Assembly (NCBI RefSeq): GCF_028747805.1 | Contig: NZ_CP114887.1 | Coordinates: 2,163,501-2,227,500 of the forward strand | Direction: 5' to 3' | Length of the DNA stretch: 64,000 bases | Source: Solibacillus daqui | Lineage (GTDB): Bacteria; Bacillota; Bacilli; Bacillales_A; Planococcaceae | Shown here: positions 53,889 through 62,210 of the stretch, piece by piece | Position numbering within the stretch: position 1 is the first letter of the stretch | Layout: every line of letters begins with the position of its first letter | Notes under the pieces: generated by a model | Told to the model about the DNA's origin: nothing | Database searches by the model: none | What the model saw: the letters and a program-made list of their open reading frames with translations, nothing else | Translations under genes and position numbers: made by a program

Positions 53889-54305
53889 ATGGACCACATA
53901 GATTATGAAATATTAAAAAAGCTTCAGCAAAATGCAAAGATGTCGATGAAGGATGTTGCTTCACATGTCCACTTATCGGCACCAGCTGTAGCAGAAAGAG
54001 TGAAAAAGTTAGAGGAACAGCATGTGATTGAAGGATATCAAACTAAAATCAATTTAAATAAGCTTGATCGTTCAATCGTTGCACTGATTTTATTTAAATC
54101 GACGGATTGTAAAAATCTCGCTCAATTTTGTCACACACATCCAGATGTAATTAAATGCTACCGAGTAGCTGGAGAAATTAGTTATATCGCTAAGGTAGCG
54201 ACGAATTCAGTCGAAACATTAGAAAATTTTATTGATCAAGCTATGCCATTTGGTACTCCATCAACTAATATTGTGTTATCTGCTTATGAAAAAAATATAT
54301 TATAA
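53889..54305 (+). CDS. Lrp/AsnC-family regulator
   Basis: This 138-aa protein (MDHIDYEILKKLQQNAKMSM) has the AsnC HTH (DVASHVHLSAPAVAERVKKL) at residues 3-60. A RAM ligand-binding domain follows (VALILFKSTDCKNLAQFCHT, CYRVAGEISYIAKVATNS). It is a small-molecule-responsive octameric regulator. AAAAAGGTGA precedes ATG 53889. It is divergently arranged with the DJ-1 gene. Confidence 0.88.
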   Translation: MDHIDYEILKKLQQNAKMSMKDVASHVHLSAPAVAERVKKLEEQHVIEGYQTKINLNKLDRSIVALILFKSTDCKNLAQFCHTHPDVIKCYRVAGEISYIAKVATNSVETLENFIDQAMPFGTPSTNIVLSAYEKNIL

Positions 54306-54424
54306 CCAAAAGAAAAACAGGCTTAAAACGTTGCCTCTTTTTTTGAATGATTGTTCCTTATTTTTCTGCCCATTAGTTGAATAAAACTTTCTTACCTCAT
54401 TTATTACACTAATAGATAAATAAA

Positions 54425-54465
54425 AACAGCTTGCAATCTCCACATGATTAGCAAGCTATTTTTAT
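54425..54465. terminator. Bidirectional terminator
   Basis: AGCTTGC pairs with GCAAGCT around 16 bases with T/A tracts, between the convergent Lrp and HAD genes. Confidence 0.65.
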
Positions 54466-54484
54466 CTAACTTTAAAATTAAATA

Positions 54485-55219
54485 TCATTCCCCTACACGA
54501 TACTTACCCATTAATGCTCGAATTTTTCCTGCTACATCTGCTCGTTCGATGTTTTCTTTCGCATAACGGTTCACGTCATTATTCCCGACGCATACGCTAT
54601 GTACCGCATGTTCAAACAAGCATTGGTCGTTACTATCGTTCCCAAAAGCAATAAACTGTTTAATGTTTAACATATGAAGTCCTCTAACTTTATTAATACC
54701 TAGAGGGCTAATGTCGATGGCATGCTCAGTTTTATAGTGTGTGACTGTGACTGGAATTTCTTGAAGCGCTTCTAACACTTCCTCATTTGGTTGGAATAAA
54801 ACTAATTTGCAGACTGGCAGTAATTGTTCCAACGGAATGTTCGTTGAATTGGTTTTATCGATATTTCGATAAATAGGATGTGCAATATCACCTGTAAAGG
54901 TGTAATCCCACTGACCATCTGCTAAATATATTAATTGATGTTGATGAATAAGTCCGATAAGTTTATCTAAAAGTTGTTGTTCAAAATGTATCACTTGAAT
55001 TTGCCCATGATCATAAGTAAATGTACCGTTTCCTCCAACCAATAGACCTTCATGAAAGCTTTTCGGTATGACAGGTACTAAATCACGAATCGGCCTAGCT
55101 GAGGCAAAAATCACTTGATGCCCTGCTAATTTTAATTCTTGAAGTGCCTCAATAATTTCTCTATCAATACTCTTGCCATCAAAACAAAGTGTTCCATCTA
55201 AATCGAATACAAAGTTCAT
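54485..55219 (-). CDS. Cof-type HAD phosphatase
   Basis: This 244-aa protein has FVFDLDGTLCFDGKSID (D6-x-D8-G-T), the second motif FASARPIRDLV (S/T), INKVRGLHMLN (Lys) and IAFGNDSNDQCLFEHA (third-motif Asp). The Cof cap lies between. It dephosphorylates sugar or cofactor phosphates. ATG 55219 follows GAGGGAGG. It is divergent from the Crp-type regulator. Confidence 0.88.
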   Translation of the reverse strand: MNFVFDLDGTLCFDGKSIDREIIEALQELKLAGHQVIFASARPIRDLVPVIPKSFHEGLLVGGNGTFTYDHGQIQVIHFEQQLLDKLIGLIHQHQLIYLADGQWDYTFTGDIAHPIYRNIDKTNSTNIPLEQLLPVCKLVLFQPNEEVLEALQEIPVTVTHYKTEHAIDISPLGINKVRGLHMLNIKQFIAFGNDSNDQCLFEHAVHSVCVGNNDVNRYAKENIERADVAGKIRALMGKYRVGE

Positions 55220-55303
55220 TTGAATCCCTCCCTCTTTATTAATTGACTATAACTATATTAAAATAAATAAGAACAATAAAGGACAGATGTCTCGGAGGAA
55301 AAA

Positions 55304-55966
55304 ATGAGTCAAAATCTATTTCGATCTATTTATCACTACACTTTTACAAAAGAACTAATATCGTCCCTTTTTGTACGTACTTTTCAACCTAATGAATTTA
55401 TTTTAAAAGCAGGGGACAAGATAGATGGCATCTATTTTTTACTTTCAGGAAGGTATATGGTGTCTAGCTTAGAAGTGACTGGCAAAGAGTTACTATTACG
55501 CTACTGTCAACAACCAGCGATTATGGGCGATATCGAAATCTTTGCAGATTGCTTAGTTGTATCAAACTGTATTGCATCAGAGCAATGTGAAATATTATTT
55601 ATCCCTTTAGAAGTGTACGAAGCACATTTAAAATTTGATAGTAAATTTAATCAACTATTGTTGAAAGAGCTAGCCTATAAGCTTCTAACTTGCACCATTT
55701 CATCAAGAGTAAATGCACTCTCACCAGTCAGTGTACGTTTAGCTGCTTATTTATGCACGGTTGAATACCCTTCACATGTAAATCAATATATAAAAACAAT
55801 TTCTTTAGATGATATTGCCTCATTGATTGGTACTACAAAAAGACATCTAAATCGAATACTAAAGGACTGGACAGAGAAAGGGATTATCAAACGAGAAGAG
55901 AAAGAAATTCAAATTTTAGATTGGGACAAGATTAAAGAAATTTCAGAAAATGTGCGCTTTGAATAG
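55304..55966 (+). CDS. Crp/Fnr-family regulator
   Basis: ATG 55304 follows CGGAGGA. The 220-aa protein has a cyclic-nucleotide-binding fold (residues ~15-115: FQPNEFILKAGDKIDGIYFL, GDIEIFADCLVVSNC) without the full cAMP-binding Arg/Ser set. A winged helix lies at ~150-205 (TISLDDIASLIGTTKRHLNR). It resembles YeiL/Fnr-like regulators. No Fe-S cysteine cluster is visible. Confidence 0.82.
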   Translation: MSQNLFRSIYHYTFTKELISSLFVRTFQPNEFILKAGDKIDGIYFLLSGRYMVSSLEVTGKELLLRYCQQPAIMGDIEIFADCLVVSNCIASEQCEILFIPLEVYEAHLKFDSKFNQLLLKELAYKLLTCTISSRVNALSPVSVRLAAYLCTVEYPSHVNQYIKTISLDDIASLIGTTKRHLNRILKDWTEKGIIKREEKEIQILDWDKIKEISENVRFE

Positions 55967-56078
55967 TTTCAAACCGTGAAAAATTTTATAAAACATTCTA
56001 GTGCTTACATTCAAACCAATCAGTTGCAAATTTAAAATAAAAAATATCCCTTTGGATCATAAAATTCAAAGGGATAAC

Positions 56079-56158
56079 ATCGTGACTTTTTTACAAATAT
56101 CGCGACTTTATTTTAAACGTCGCACCTTTTTTATAAGCATCGTAACTTTATTTCAAAT
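56079..56158. repeat. Four tandem degenerate 20-bp repeats
   Basis: The units start at 56079, 56099, 56119 and 56139 in exact 20-bp register: ATCGTGACTTTTTTACAAAT, then variants with the pattern (A/G)TCG.(A/G)(A/C)(C)TTT.TTT.(A)A. Just before them lies a stem ATCCCTTTG/CAAAGGGAT (56047-56076). They are downstream of the Crp-type gene. A plus-strand frame across the repeats has no ribosome site. Confidence 0.6.
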
Positions 56159-56189
56159 TAACACGTCGTTTGGGAAAGTTTTAGAAGCT

Positions 56190-56215
56190 TGTTGTACTAA
56201 AGCACCCGTTAGTAA
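56190..56215. repeat. Partial junction repeat (hairpin e)
   Basis: TGTACTAAAGCACCCGTTAG with arms TACT/AGTA, directly 3' of the minus-strand membrane-protein gene; TCGTTTGG (56165-56172) nearby matches the first junction motif. Confidence 0.55.
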
Positions 56216-56245
56216 AAAGTACAACTCTTCACGATATCTTCCATT

Positions 56246-56677
56246 TTAGACAGACCTAATTGTTTTATCATCACTTGTTATACAGACAGAATTAAGAATT
56301 AGTATATAAAATGGATAAACTATCAATCCTCCTATTGCTAAAAGACCAGTAACAGGATTGGGGGTATCACCACCATTAGTTATTGGAAATAAGGATGCCA
56401 TTACATAAATAAAAAGAACAAAATAGGGTATCCATAGGATGACTGTCCAAAAGTTTGCCTTTCGCCCATCCAACCACTTTTTTGTTAAGAAAAGGATTAA
56501 TATTGTACCACCTATAACCTCAAAAATAAGCGTTATGACAGTCAAAATATTTACCGTACCAATTTTCCAATTTGTTAGTCTGCTAATTCTATACACATTT
56601 AACATAAGTTCAAGAGGAACAAATACCATAAGGGCGTACAGAATACTAACAACATTTAACTTTAGGAAATATCTCAT
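56246..56677 (-). CDS. Four-helix membrane protein (143 aa)
   Basis: ATG 56677 follows GGGGGGA. The helices are ~8-30, 43-65, 77-97 and 110-132 (WTVILWIPYFVLFIYVMASL is one). No motif is recognised. Single-gene unit flanked by junction repeats on both sides. Confidence 0.6.
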   Translation of the reverse strand: MRYFLKLNVVSILYALMVFVPLELMLNVYRISRLTNWKIGTVNILTVITLIFEVIGGTILILFLTKKWLDGRKANFWTVILWIPYFVLFIYVMASLFPITNGGDTPNPVTGLLAIGGLIVYPFYILILNSVCITSDDKTIRSV

Positions 56678-56712
56678 GTAATAAGTCCCCCAATAATATT
56701 TATAATTATCTC

Positions 56713-56802
56713 TTATTCAACTAAACTGCCCCGTTAGTTCAACAAGAAAAAAAGAGCTGCATATGCAACTCAATGATCCTCAAATAAAGCCACCGTTAGT
56801 AT
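56713..56802. repeat. Junction repeat, complete c-terminator-e core
   Basis: Hairpin c TTCAACTAAACTGCCCCGTT/AGTTCAA (56716-56742), terminator GAGCTGCATATGCAACTC (56754-56771) with T tract on the minus strand, and hairpin e AAATAAAGCCACCGTTAGT (56782-56800). Confidence 0.7.
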
Positions 56803-56816
56803 AACAAGCAAAATAT

Positions 56817-57206
56817 TTAAACTCCCAAAATTGTTTTTATACGGTCATTTTCCTCTTTCTTATCTAAATACTCAAATAGTCCAAGTCGATTTCCCCAAGG
56901 GTCAGTGAAAGTTCCCCATTTTGCAGAAACTTCTTCACGGGAGTAAATCTCAAATTCGTCAATTTCCAATTCTTTTACTAGTCTATCTCTTTCAGCTATT
57001 ATATCTGTTACCCCTAAACGTAAAGGTCCACTTTCTTCTGATGGTGTTCCCTCAGCAACTTGCAACCAGCAACCAGGTATTATTTCCCATTCAGCAAATC
57101 CATCGTGTGGAATGAAATCAGCTTTTTTGCTTAATAGTGCTTCATACCACTTATATCCTTCTTTAAAATCAGTTACACGAACTTGATTGGTTATTTCAAA
57201 AATCAT
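56817..57206 (-). CDS. VOC / glyoxalase-fold protein
   Basis: ATG 57206 follows AGGAGGTGA. The 129-aa protein shows FEITNQVRVTDFKEGYKWYE, GFAEWEIIPGCWLQVAEGTP and SAKWGTFTDPWGNRLGLFEY, a one-domain vicinal-oxygen-chelate fold that pairs as a dimer. The terminal Glu in LFEY is a metal-ligand position; the first ligand is not obvious. It may bind an antibiotic or act as an isomerase/dioxygenase. Confidence 0.8.
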   Translation of the reverse strand: MIFEITNQVRVTDFKEGYKWYEALLSKKADFIPHDGFAEWEIIPGCWLQVAEGTPSEESGPLRLGVTDIIAERDRLVKELEIDEFEIYSREEVSAKWGTFTDPWGNRLGLFEYLDKKEENDRIKTILGV

Positions 57207-57267
57207 CTATTCACCTCCTAAAATAGTACATATTGTATGTATTCTATAAGGTAAGAAGCAATCCTTC

Positions 57268-57360
57268 TTATTGAACTAAACTGCTCCTTTAGTTCAATAA
57301 AAAAAGAGCTGCCTAAGCAACTCAATGATCTTCAAGTAAAGCCCCCGTTAGTTGAACAAG
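57268..57360. repeat. Junction repeat, complete core
   Basis: Hairpin c with perfect arms TTGAACTAAA/TTTAGTTCAA (57271-57297), terminator GAGCTGCCTAAGCAACTC (57306-57323), hairpin e CTTCAAGTAAAGCCCCCGTT/AGTTGAA (57330-57356). It is followed at 57390 by ACTTTTATTTGGGAACGTTA, the fourth recurrent motif. Confidence 0.75.
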
Positions 57361-57529
57361 AAATGCTCCCCTAACGAGGTTTTGTTACCTAACTTTTATT
57401 TGGGAACGTTATTTAGATTTATTTTGCATACTTTATAATTCTTGTAGCATTATCAATAAGTACCCCATTTCTTTTACCGTACATAATATAATATATAAAT
57501 AATAAATGAACGTGAAGGGATTGAAAAAA

Positions 57530-58330
57530 ATGTACAATGTGCCTTATACGTATCAATATCCTTATTATGCAAATTCACCAACCCATACCCATAGAAATCC
57601 TACTAGTTATTGGGCTGTTCCGAATGAGTTGGCATTTGGTTCTTATGGGGCTTTTTATTATGATTGCAGAAATGTACTAAAAGATTTTGGGGCAAATCCA
57701 TTTGTTATAAATATCAATGATGCTACCAAACAAAATAATACGTATCGCACTGCACTATGGACAGGAAATCATTTGCAACTCACATTAATGAGTCTAAATC
57801 CTGGAGAAGATATTGGTTTGGAAATGCACCCTAATGTGGACCAATTCTTACGAGTTGAACAGGGACAGGGGATTACACAAATGGGTAAAAGTAAAGATAA
57901 TTTAAATTTCCAATGGCAAGTCTTTGATGACTCAGCTATTTTCGTCCCCGCTGGAACGTGGCATAATCTTAAAAATATAGGGAATGTCCCGTTGAAACTA
58001 TACTCCATATATGCTCCGCCAAACCATCCATATGGTACGGTTCATCAGACGAAAGCAGATGCAATGGTGAAGGAAGAAGATTTGGGTAATGGGGACACAG
58101 TATTTTTCGGAAAGACTCCAGATGAGTGGGTAAAACATACGGATATTTTGGTGAAAGAAGGTTTGGAAGATATTAAGAGAGGAATTAATATGACACACAT
58201 TCTTCAAGAGTTTATTCTAATGGGCGTTCTTGTTGGAAAGGGATATTCTCCTGAGCAAGCATATGAAACAGTAGAAAAATGGGAACGTACAGGGGAATCG
58301 AAACTTCTTCAGCAAAGCAAAAATATGTAG
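57530..58330 (+). CDS. Cupin protein with Tyr/Pro-rich N-terminus
   Basis: ATG 57530 (MYNVPYTYQYPYYANSPTHT) has GAAGGGA ahead; an earlier ATG has no site. Residues ~75-175 are a cupin barrel: GEDIGLEMHPNVDQFLRVEQ gives the His/Glu metal motif and VPAGTWHNLKNIGNVPLKLY the second His. A C-terminal helical tail (MTHILQEFILMGVLVGKGYS) follows. The N-terminus is like spore-coat proteins, but coat association is inference. It is one of few plus-strand genes in this part. Confidence 0.75.
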   Translation: MYNVPYTYQYPYYANSPTHTHRNPTSYWAVPNELAFGSYGAFYYDCRNVLKDFGANPFVININDATKQNNTYRTALWTGNHLQLTLMSLNPGEDIGLEMHPNVDQFLRVEQGQGITQMGKSKDNLNFQWQVFDDSAIFVPAGTWHNLKNIGNVPLKLYSIYAPPNHPYGTVHQTKADAMVKEEDLGNGDTVFFGKTPDEWVKHTDILVKEGLEDIKRGINMTHILQEFILMGVLVGKGYSPEQAYETVEKWERTGESKLLQQSKNM

Positions 58331-58356
58331 AAAAACCATGCTCATAAGTAATCACA

Positions 58357-58389
58357 ACACCCCTATTCAATTGAATAGGGGTGTTGTTA
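58357..58389. terminator. Terminator of the cupin gene
   Basis: AACACCCCTATTCAA pairs with TTGAATAGGGGTGTT as an almost continuous palindrome. Confidence 0.75.
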
Positions 58390-58395
58390 CCTAGC

Positions 58396-58551
58396 TTAAC
58401 TAAGTATTTTTTTGATATGTTTTAATTCTTTTATTAAATAATCAATCTGCCTTTGTGTTGAATCTAATTGTTTTGATTGATCATATTGACTTTCTGAACT
58501 TTGATTATTTGATTTTTCTAATTCTTGTAAGGTTGAAGAAGAAAACGTCCC
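58396..58551 (-). CDS. Short coiled-coil protein or 3' fragment
   Basis: The minus strand encodes FSSSTLQELEKSNNQSSESQ, YDQSKQLDSTQRQIDYLIKE and LKHIKKILS before the stop at 58396. The only start is a TTG within the CCAAAGCGTCGTTTGG repeat motif, so the gene's 5' end coincides with the junction repeat. It is either a 52-aa coiled-coil protein or a truncated gene. Confidence 0.35.
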   Translation of the reverse strand, partial: GTFSSSTLQELEKSNNQSSESQYDQSKQLDSTQRQIDYLIKELKHIKKILS

Positions 58552-58673
58552 CAAAGCGTCGTTTGGTCATATTTCTTAACTTAGCGTTGTAAATCCCTAT
58601 AATTTTGAAGGTACTCCTTGTTGCACTAAACTGCCCCGTTAGTTCAATATGAAAAAAAGAGCTACTTATGTAG
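58551..58673. repeat. Junction repeat interrupted by IS copy 1
   Basis: CCAAAGCGTCGTTTGGTCAT (58551-58570), the ~50-base spacer nearly identical to 50451-50500, hairpin c (58625-58648), then the left arm of the terminator stem up to the IS at 58674. The right arm and hairpin e continue at 59949-59990 (TAGCTCAATGATTTCAAGTA, then AAGCACCCCGTTAGTTTAA). Confidence 0.75.
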
Positions 58674-58713
58674 GGACTGACTACCCTTTTTGAGACAAGA
58701 ATAAAACACCATT

Positions 58714-59553
58714 TTATGCAGCCAATTGACGGTATTGAACCGGCGATTGGCTGTTTAGTTTCGTTTGAATACGGATATTGTTATAATAAGTAATGTATTC
58801 TTCGACAATCTGTATCACACGTGCGTTCGTTGTGCGATGGATATCGTCGAGATAGAACGTTTCAGACTTTAGCGTGGAATGAAACGATTCGATTGGGGAA
58901 TTATCAGCTGGCGTGCCTTTGCGGGACATGCTCATGGTAATTCCTTTTTCTTTGGCTGCTTTTTGATAAGCATAGGATGTATAAACGGAGCCTTGGTCAC
59001 TATGCAGAATGCATCCTTCTGGTAGCTTAGGCAATTGATAGAGCGTATCCAACACAAAATCAGTGTCTTGTTTGATGCCAGTAGTTTGTGCCACAATTTC
59101 GCCATTGTAGACATCGAGAATACTAGAAAGATACATCATCGATTGTCCAAAAGGCAAGTACGTAATATCCGTGACTAGCTTCTCCATAGGCTTAGATGCT
59201 GTAAAATCGCGTGCTAATAAATTCGGTGCGACGTATGCTGGCTGCCCGGTACGCTTCCGTTTCTTCACCTTTACTTTACATTGCCAACCATATTTTTGCA
59301 TAACACGCTGCACAGTCTTCCTACAAACTCCTGGGTACAGATTAGCAATCTTTCGATAACCATATCGAAATTTATTCTGTTTGCACAAGTCGCCAATCTG
59401 CTGATCTCGAATCTCCTTTTGTGTGGATTGATCCACATCCTTTCTCCAACGATAGTATGACGAGCGACCTACGCCTAAATGACGACAGATTTCACCAATT
59501 GGCATAACATCTTTTAATTCTTCAACTAATTGAAGTACTACTTTTGGCGCCAC
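58714..59553 (-). CDS. IS3-family transposase OrfB (DDE domain), IS copy 1
   Basis: The 279-aa frame starts MAPKVVLQLVEELKDVMPIG. Its HTH_21-like segment (PIGEICRHLGVGRSSYYRWR) is followed by the rve/DDE core: VTDITYLPFG (first Asp), ILHSDQGSVYTS (second Asp) and PIESFHSTLKSE (Glu). It is expressed mainly as an OrfAB fusion made by -1 frameshifting; the heptamer A-AAA-AAG lies at 59574-59580 (minus strand). Catalytic residues intact. Confidence 0.92.
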   Translation of the reverse strand: MAPKVVLQLVEELKDVMPIGEICRHLGVGRSSYYRWRKDVDQSTQKEIRDQQIGDLCKQNKFRYGYRKIANLYPGVCRKTVQRVMQKYGWQCKVKVKKRKRTGQPAYVAPNLLARDFTASKPMEKLVTDITYLPFGQSMMYLSSILDVYNGEIVAQTTGIKQDTDFVLDTLYQLPKLPEGCILHSDQGSVYTSYAYQKAAKEKGITMSMSRKGTPADNSPIESFHSTLKSETFYLDDIHRTTNARVIQIVEEYITYYNNIRIQTKLNSQSPVQYRQLAA

Positions 59554-59873
59554 TCCCCTTCCAATTCCGCGTACTTTTTTAAAACTTCAATCTGTTGTTT
59601 CAACTCTAGATTCTCTGCCTGTAGCTTGGCTGTCTCACTTTCAAATTCCGGTCCTTTGCCGAAGGCATATTGTTTACCAACTGGTTGTTTAAGACGGTGC
59701 ATTTCACCATTTCGATACCAATGCATCCATCGCTTCAACTGCGTATAGTTTCGAATGTCCAATTCTTCCATTACTTCTTTTACCGGTACGTTAGCCATTC
59801 GCATTTCAATTGCCTTCATTTTCACTTCTACTGGATAACTGACTCTTGTTCCCATAGAAAAACACCTCCACAT
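59538..59873 (-). CDS. IS3-family transposase OrfA, IS copy 1
   Basis: The 111-aa protein has an HTH (FSMGTRVSYPVEVKMKAIEM, NVPVKEVMEELDIRNYTQLK) and a leucine-zipper-like C-terminus (KLQAENLELKQQIEVLKKYA). It ends in a 16-base overlap with orfB. The slippery A-AAA-AAG at codons for Leu-Lys-Lys allows the -1 shift to make the active OrfAB transposase. Confidence 0.9.
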   Translation of the reverse strand: MWRCFSMGTRVSYPVEVKMKAIEMRMANVPVKEVMEELDIRNYTQLKRWMHWYRNGEMHRLKQPVGKQYAFGKGPEFESETAKLQAENLELKQQIEVLKKYAELEGEWRQK

Positions 59874-60026
59874 TGATTATTTCAGGTTTAAGTCCCCGTT
59901 ATTCAATGAAAGGTGTTTTTATTTGTCTCATGTTATTAGGTCAGTGCCTAGCTCAATGATTTCAAGTAAAGCACCCCGTTAGTTTAATAAAAAGAGGTGC
60001 CAAAGTTGTTTAGTTTTATTAGTTGA

Positions 60027-60688
60027 TTAATTTATTACTTTACTTTTATTATTCAATATTTTAATTTCATAAGAGTTAATTTGAGATATTGAATTTAGTT
60101 CTTTAGATTGTAAGATTTTATTTATTGTTTCTTCAATTTCCATTGCTAACTTTTGTGCATCTTTGCCTGTACCTTTAATTGATGTATAAATAGTAATGGA
60201 TTTTTCAGATCTAGTAGTTATATTTTTATATACCTCATAATCGGCTTTAAGACCTTCATCTAAAGATTTTGTTAAGAGTAAAATATCGTCATTAATTTTT
60301 TTTGTTCTTCAGTCATAAAAGATAAATCCAATCTCATTACAATAACTGTATAGTCCTTTAGTATGGAAGATTTAATTTCACTTTTTGCAATGGATTCAAT
60401 ATTTTATTTTACTGAATTAAAATATTCCTCATTCTCCGAAACTTGTACCTTCAATTCTTTCGCTGAGGTCGAACCTACAGAAAACTTTAAATCCTCATAT
60501 TTCTCAAGAATTTTTTCCGTTATCGAGTTCAATATAGAATGAGTTAGTTTATCTTCTTTAGTAATTGAAGGTTTTTGTTCCTCTTTACTTGCAACAGCAC
60601 TATCACTTTCTAAAGGTTTATTTAACAAGATAAGTGTGGCTATACCCACTATGAGTATTCCAACAACAATCAATATCCTTTTTAACAT
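60027..60688 (-). pseudogene. Membrane-anchored protein gene with a nonsense codon and a frameshift
   Basis: ATG 60688 (MLKRILIVVGILIVGIATLI) has GGGAGGG ahead. Residues 4-22 are one membrane anchor; the rest is extracellular. Codon 95 (60404) is TAA, but the same frame goes on NIESIAKSEIKSSILKDYTV and then shifts in an A8 run near 60310, continuing DDILLLTKSLDEGLKADYEV to a stop at 60027. The intact ~220-aa protein family is not recognised. Confidence 0.75.
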
Positions 60689-60760
60689 ATAATCCCTCCC
60701 GTTAAAAAGGTATGTCTAATATCCCTATAGGATGACATGACAACACATTGTCTCTTCTTG

Positions 60761-60855
60761 AAGTAACCTGCTCCGTTAGTTCAATAAGAAAAAAGAGCTG
60801 CGTAAGCAACTCAACGTTCTTTCACTAAAGCCCTCCGTTAGTTTAAGTACATTAT
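60761..60855. repeat. Junction repeat, complete core
   Basis: Hairpin c AGTAACCTGCTCCGTTAGTT (60764-60783), terminator GAGCTGCGTAAGCAACTC (60797-60814) and hairpin e CACTAAAGCCCTCCGTTAGT (60823-60842), followed by TTAAGTACATTATTTCAC as at 30130 and 48010. Confidence 0.7.
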
Positions 60856-60977
60856 TTCACAATCTTACTTGCATATTTAAGTTATACAAACAATAATGTA
60901 AAAATTGAATGAAAAAAGAGCCGACAAATTGGCTTGATGTTCTCTTCTTGTACGTTTGATTCCCTAATTATTAATAT

Positions 60978-61442
60978 TTATTTAGGGATTACAGGAACCC
61001 AAAGTTCGTTTCTAGGTTTATGCTTTGGTGGATAAAAACATTCGATACAAGGTATATCAGCAAGTTTATATCCAGAACTTGGAATCCATTCTGTGTATAA
61101 TAGCTTCCAAGCATTCGCTATACCCGGAAAAACAGCCCAGGTACTGTGGGTAATAGAGAGCGTTTCCATATCACTTGGAACCTCTCCATCATATCGGACA
61201 CCCATAAAGTATGTAAATTCTTCATCCCTAATGGCTGCCTCTTTTCCACAAACCCCCAAAAGACTTTCGAGTGTGCATTTTGGTTCTTCCCAGGACATAT
61301 CAATCAATTGTTGCATAAATCCATCTTTTTTTGCACTACTCCAAAGTGTAGGAATTGTTTTAAAGGCTCTACTTGTTTTGACTACCTTACCTTTTCCTAT
61401 AACTTTTAAATCAAAATTAAGATTCTCAATCCGATACTCCAT
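60978..61442 (-). CDS. GyrI-like / AraC effector-binding domain protein
   Basis: ATG 61442 (MEYRIENLNFDLKVIGKGKV) follows AAAGGGGG. The 154-aa protein consists only of the SHS2-type ligand-binding fold: FTYFMGVRYDGEVPSDMETL, STWAVFPGIANAWKLLYTEW, YKLADIPCIECFYPPK. Such stand-alone proteins bind cationic or hydrophobic small molecules and can act in drug tolerance. Single-gene unit in the array. Confidence 0.8.
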   Translation of the reverse strand: MEYRIENLNFDLKVIGKGKVVKTSRAFKTIPTLWSSAKKDGFMQQLIDMSWEEPKCTLESLLGVCGKEAAIRDEEFTYFMGVRYDGEVPSDMETLSITHSTWAVFPGIANAWKLLYTEWIPSSGYKLADIPCIECFYPPKHKPRNELWVPVIPK

Positions 61443-61544
61443 TTCGGTACCCCCTTTATTTGTCAGACATTTTAGGCACAAATATGTCGGATATTTTCCT
61501 TACCACTGTCTTAATTCTATTACCTTTGCGAAATTCCCTTCCTA

Positions 61545-61572
61545 TGCTAACCTGCTCCGGTAGTTTAATAAG
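61545..61572. repeat. Partial junction repeat
   Basis: GCTAACCTGCTCCGGTAGTT with self-pairing CTAAC/G.TAG, just 3' of the Nudix gene. Confidence 0.5.
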
Positions 61573-61573
61573 G

Positions 61574-62050
61574 TTAATCAATCAAACAAGACCATTCTAT
61601 CTTTGAATGATTAACTGACCCTATAAACACTGATTGTTCATCTGGATTATTTGAAAAATGTTCAATCATATATTTAACTGTTAAAGGCATTTCTAAGTTT
61701 AAAACTTCCGAAAAATCTATCCAATGCAAAGTACCTTCATCTGAATTAATAAAATTAATCCTTGATGTATTTCCAAAATAAATATAGTGTTGGCGAATTT
61801 CATCTTTGCTTCTTCGCATTACTATATAACGGAGTTCAAGCCCTTCTATTTCATTACTTCTAATACCCGTCTCTTCGAAAATCTCTCTTAAACAAGACTC
61901 TTCAGGACTATTATGTTCATTGGCTTCCACATGCCCACCAATTCCAGTCCATAAATTAGGTGCTATTGCCCTTTCTTTAGAACGTTTCATCATTAAAAGT
62001 TTATTATCATTAAAAAGATAAGCCCCCGTCATTATTCTCATTCTTATCAT
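61574..62050 (-). CDS. Nudix hydrolase (8-oxo-dGTPase-like)
   Basis: The probable start is ATG 62050 (MIRMRIMTGAYLFNDNKLLM); the ribosome site is weak. The ~158-aa protein has Nudix box GGHVEANEHNSPEESCLREI then FEETGI, with a two-residue longer first loop than usual, and NLWTGIGGHVE as in the MTH1/YtkD-like group. HWIDFSEVLNLEMPLTVKYM completes the fold. A longer start at 62107 is possible. Confidence 0.8.
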   Translation of the reverse strand: MIRMRIMTGAYLFNDNKLLMMKRSKERAIAPNLWTGIGGHVEANEHNSPEESCLREIFEETGIRSNEIEGLELRYIVMRRSKDEIRQHYIYFGNTSRINFINSDEGTLHWIDFSEVLNLEMPLTVKYMIEHFSNNPDEQSVFIGSVNHSKIEWSCLID

Positions 62051-62117
62051 AAACACCCAACCTTTTATTCTCTTGATTGCTATTTTAATTCTTGATTTCT
62101 GTAACAAATTCCTTCTT

Positions 62118-62169
62118 CAACTAACCTGCTCCGTTAGTTCAATAAAGAAAAAAAGAGCTGCATATGCAT
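62118..62169. repeat. Junction repeat interrupted by IS copy 2
   Basis: Hairpin c TTCAACTAACCTGCTCCGTT (62116-62135) and the left arm of the terminator stem (GAGCTGCATATGCAT) end at the IS. The right arm and hairpin e continue at 63446-63490 (GCATCTCAATTACCTTCAAG, then AAAGCCCCGTTAGTTGAAG). Confidence 0.75.
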
Positions 62170-62210
62170 GGCACTGACTACCCTTTTTGAGACAAGAATA
62201 AAACACCCTT

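Larger units (their letters stand above)
58674..59948 (-). mobile_element. IS3-family (IS150-like) insertion sequence, copy 1
   Basis: The 1275-bp element has imperfect terminal repeats (GGACTGAC...GAGACAA...AAAACACC at the left, the complement of GGCACTGAC...GAGACAA...AAAACACC at the right). It carries two overlapping transposase frames and a 3-bp target duplication TAG (58671-58673 and 59949-59951). The left end lacks one C compared with copy 2. It is inserted at the centre of the junction-repeat terminator palindrome. Confidence 0.9.

Noticed and set aside
56001..56249. 82-aa plus-strand frame after the Crp-type gene
   Set aside because: It is built from the 20-bp tandem repeats and the junction repeat, with no ribosome site.
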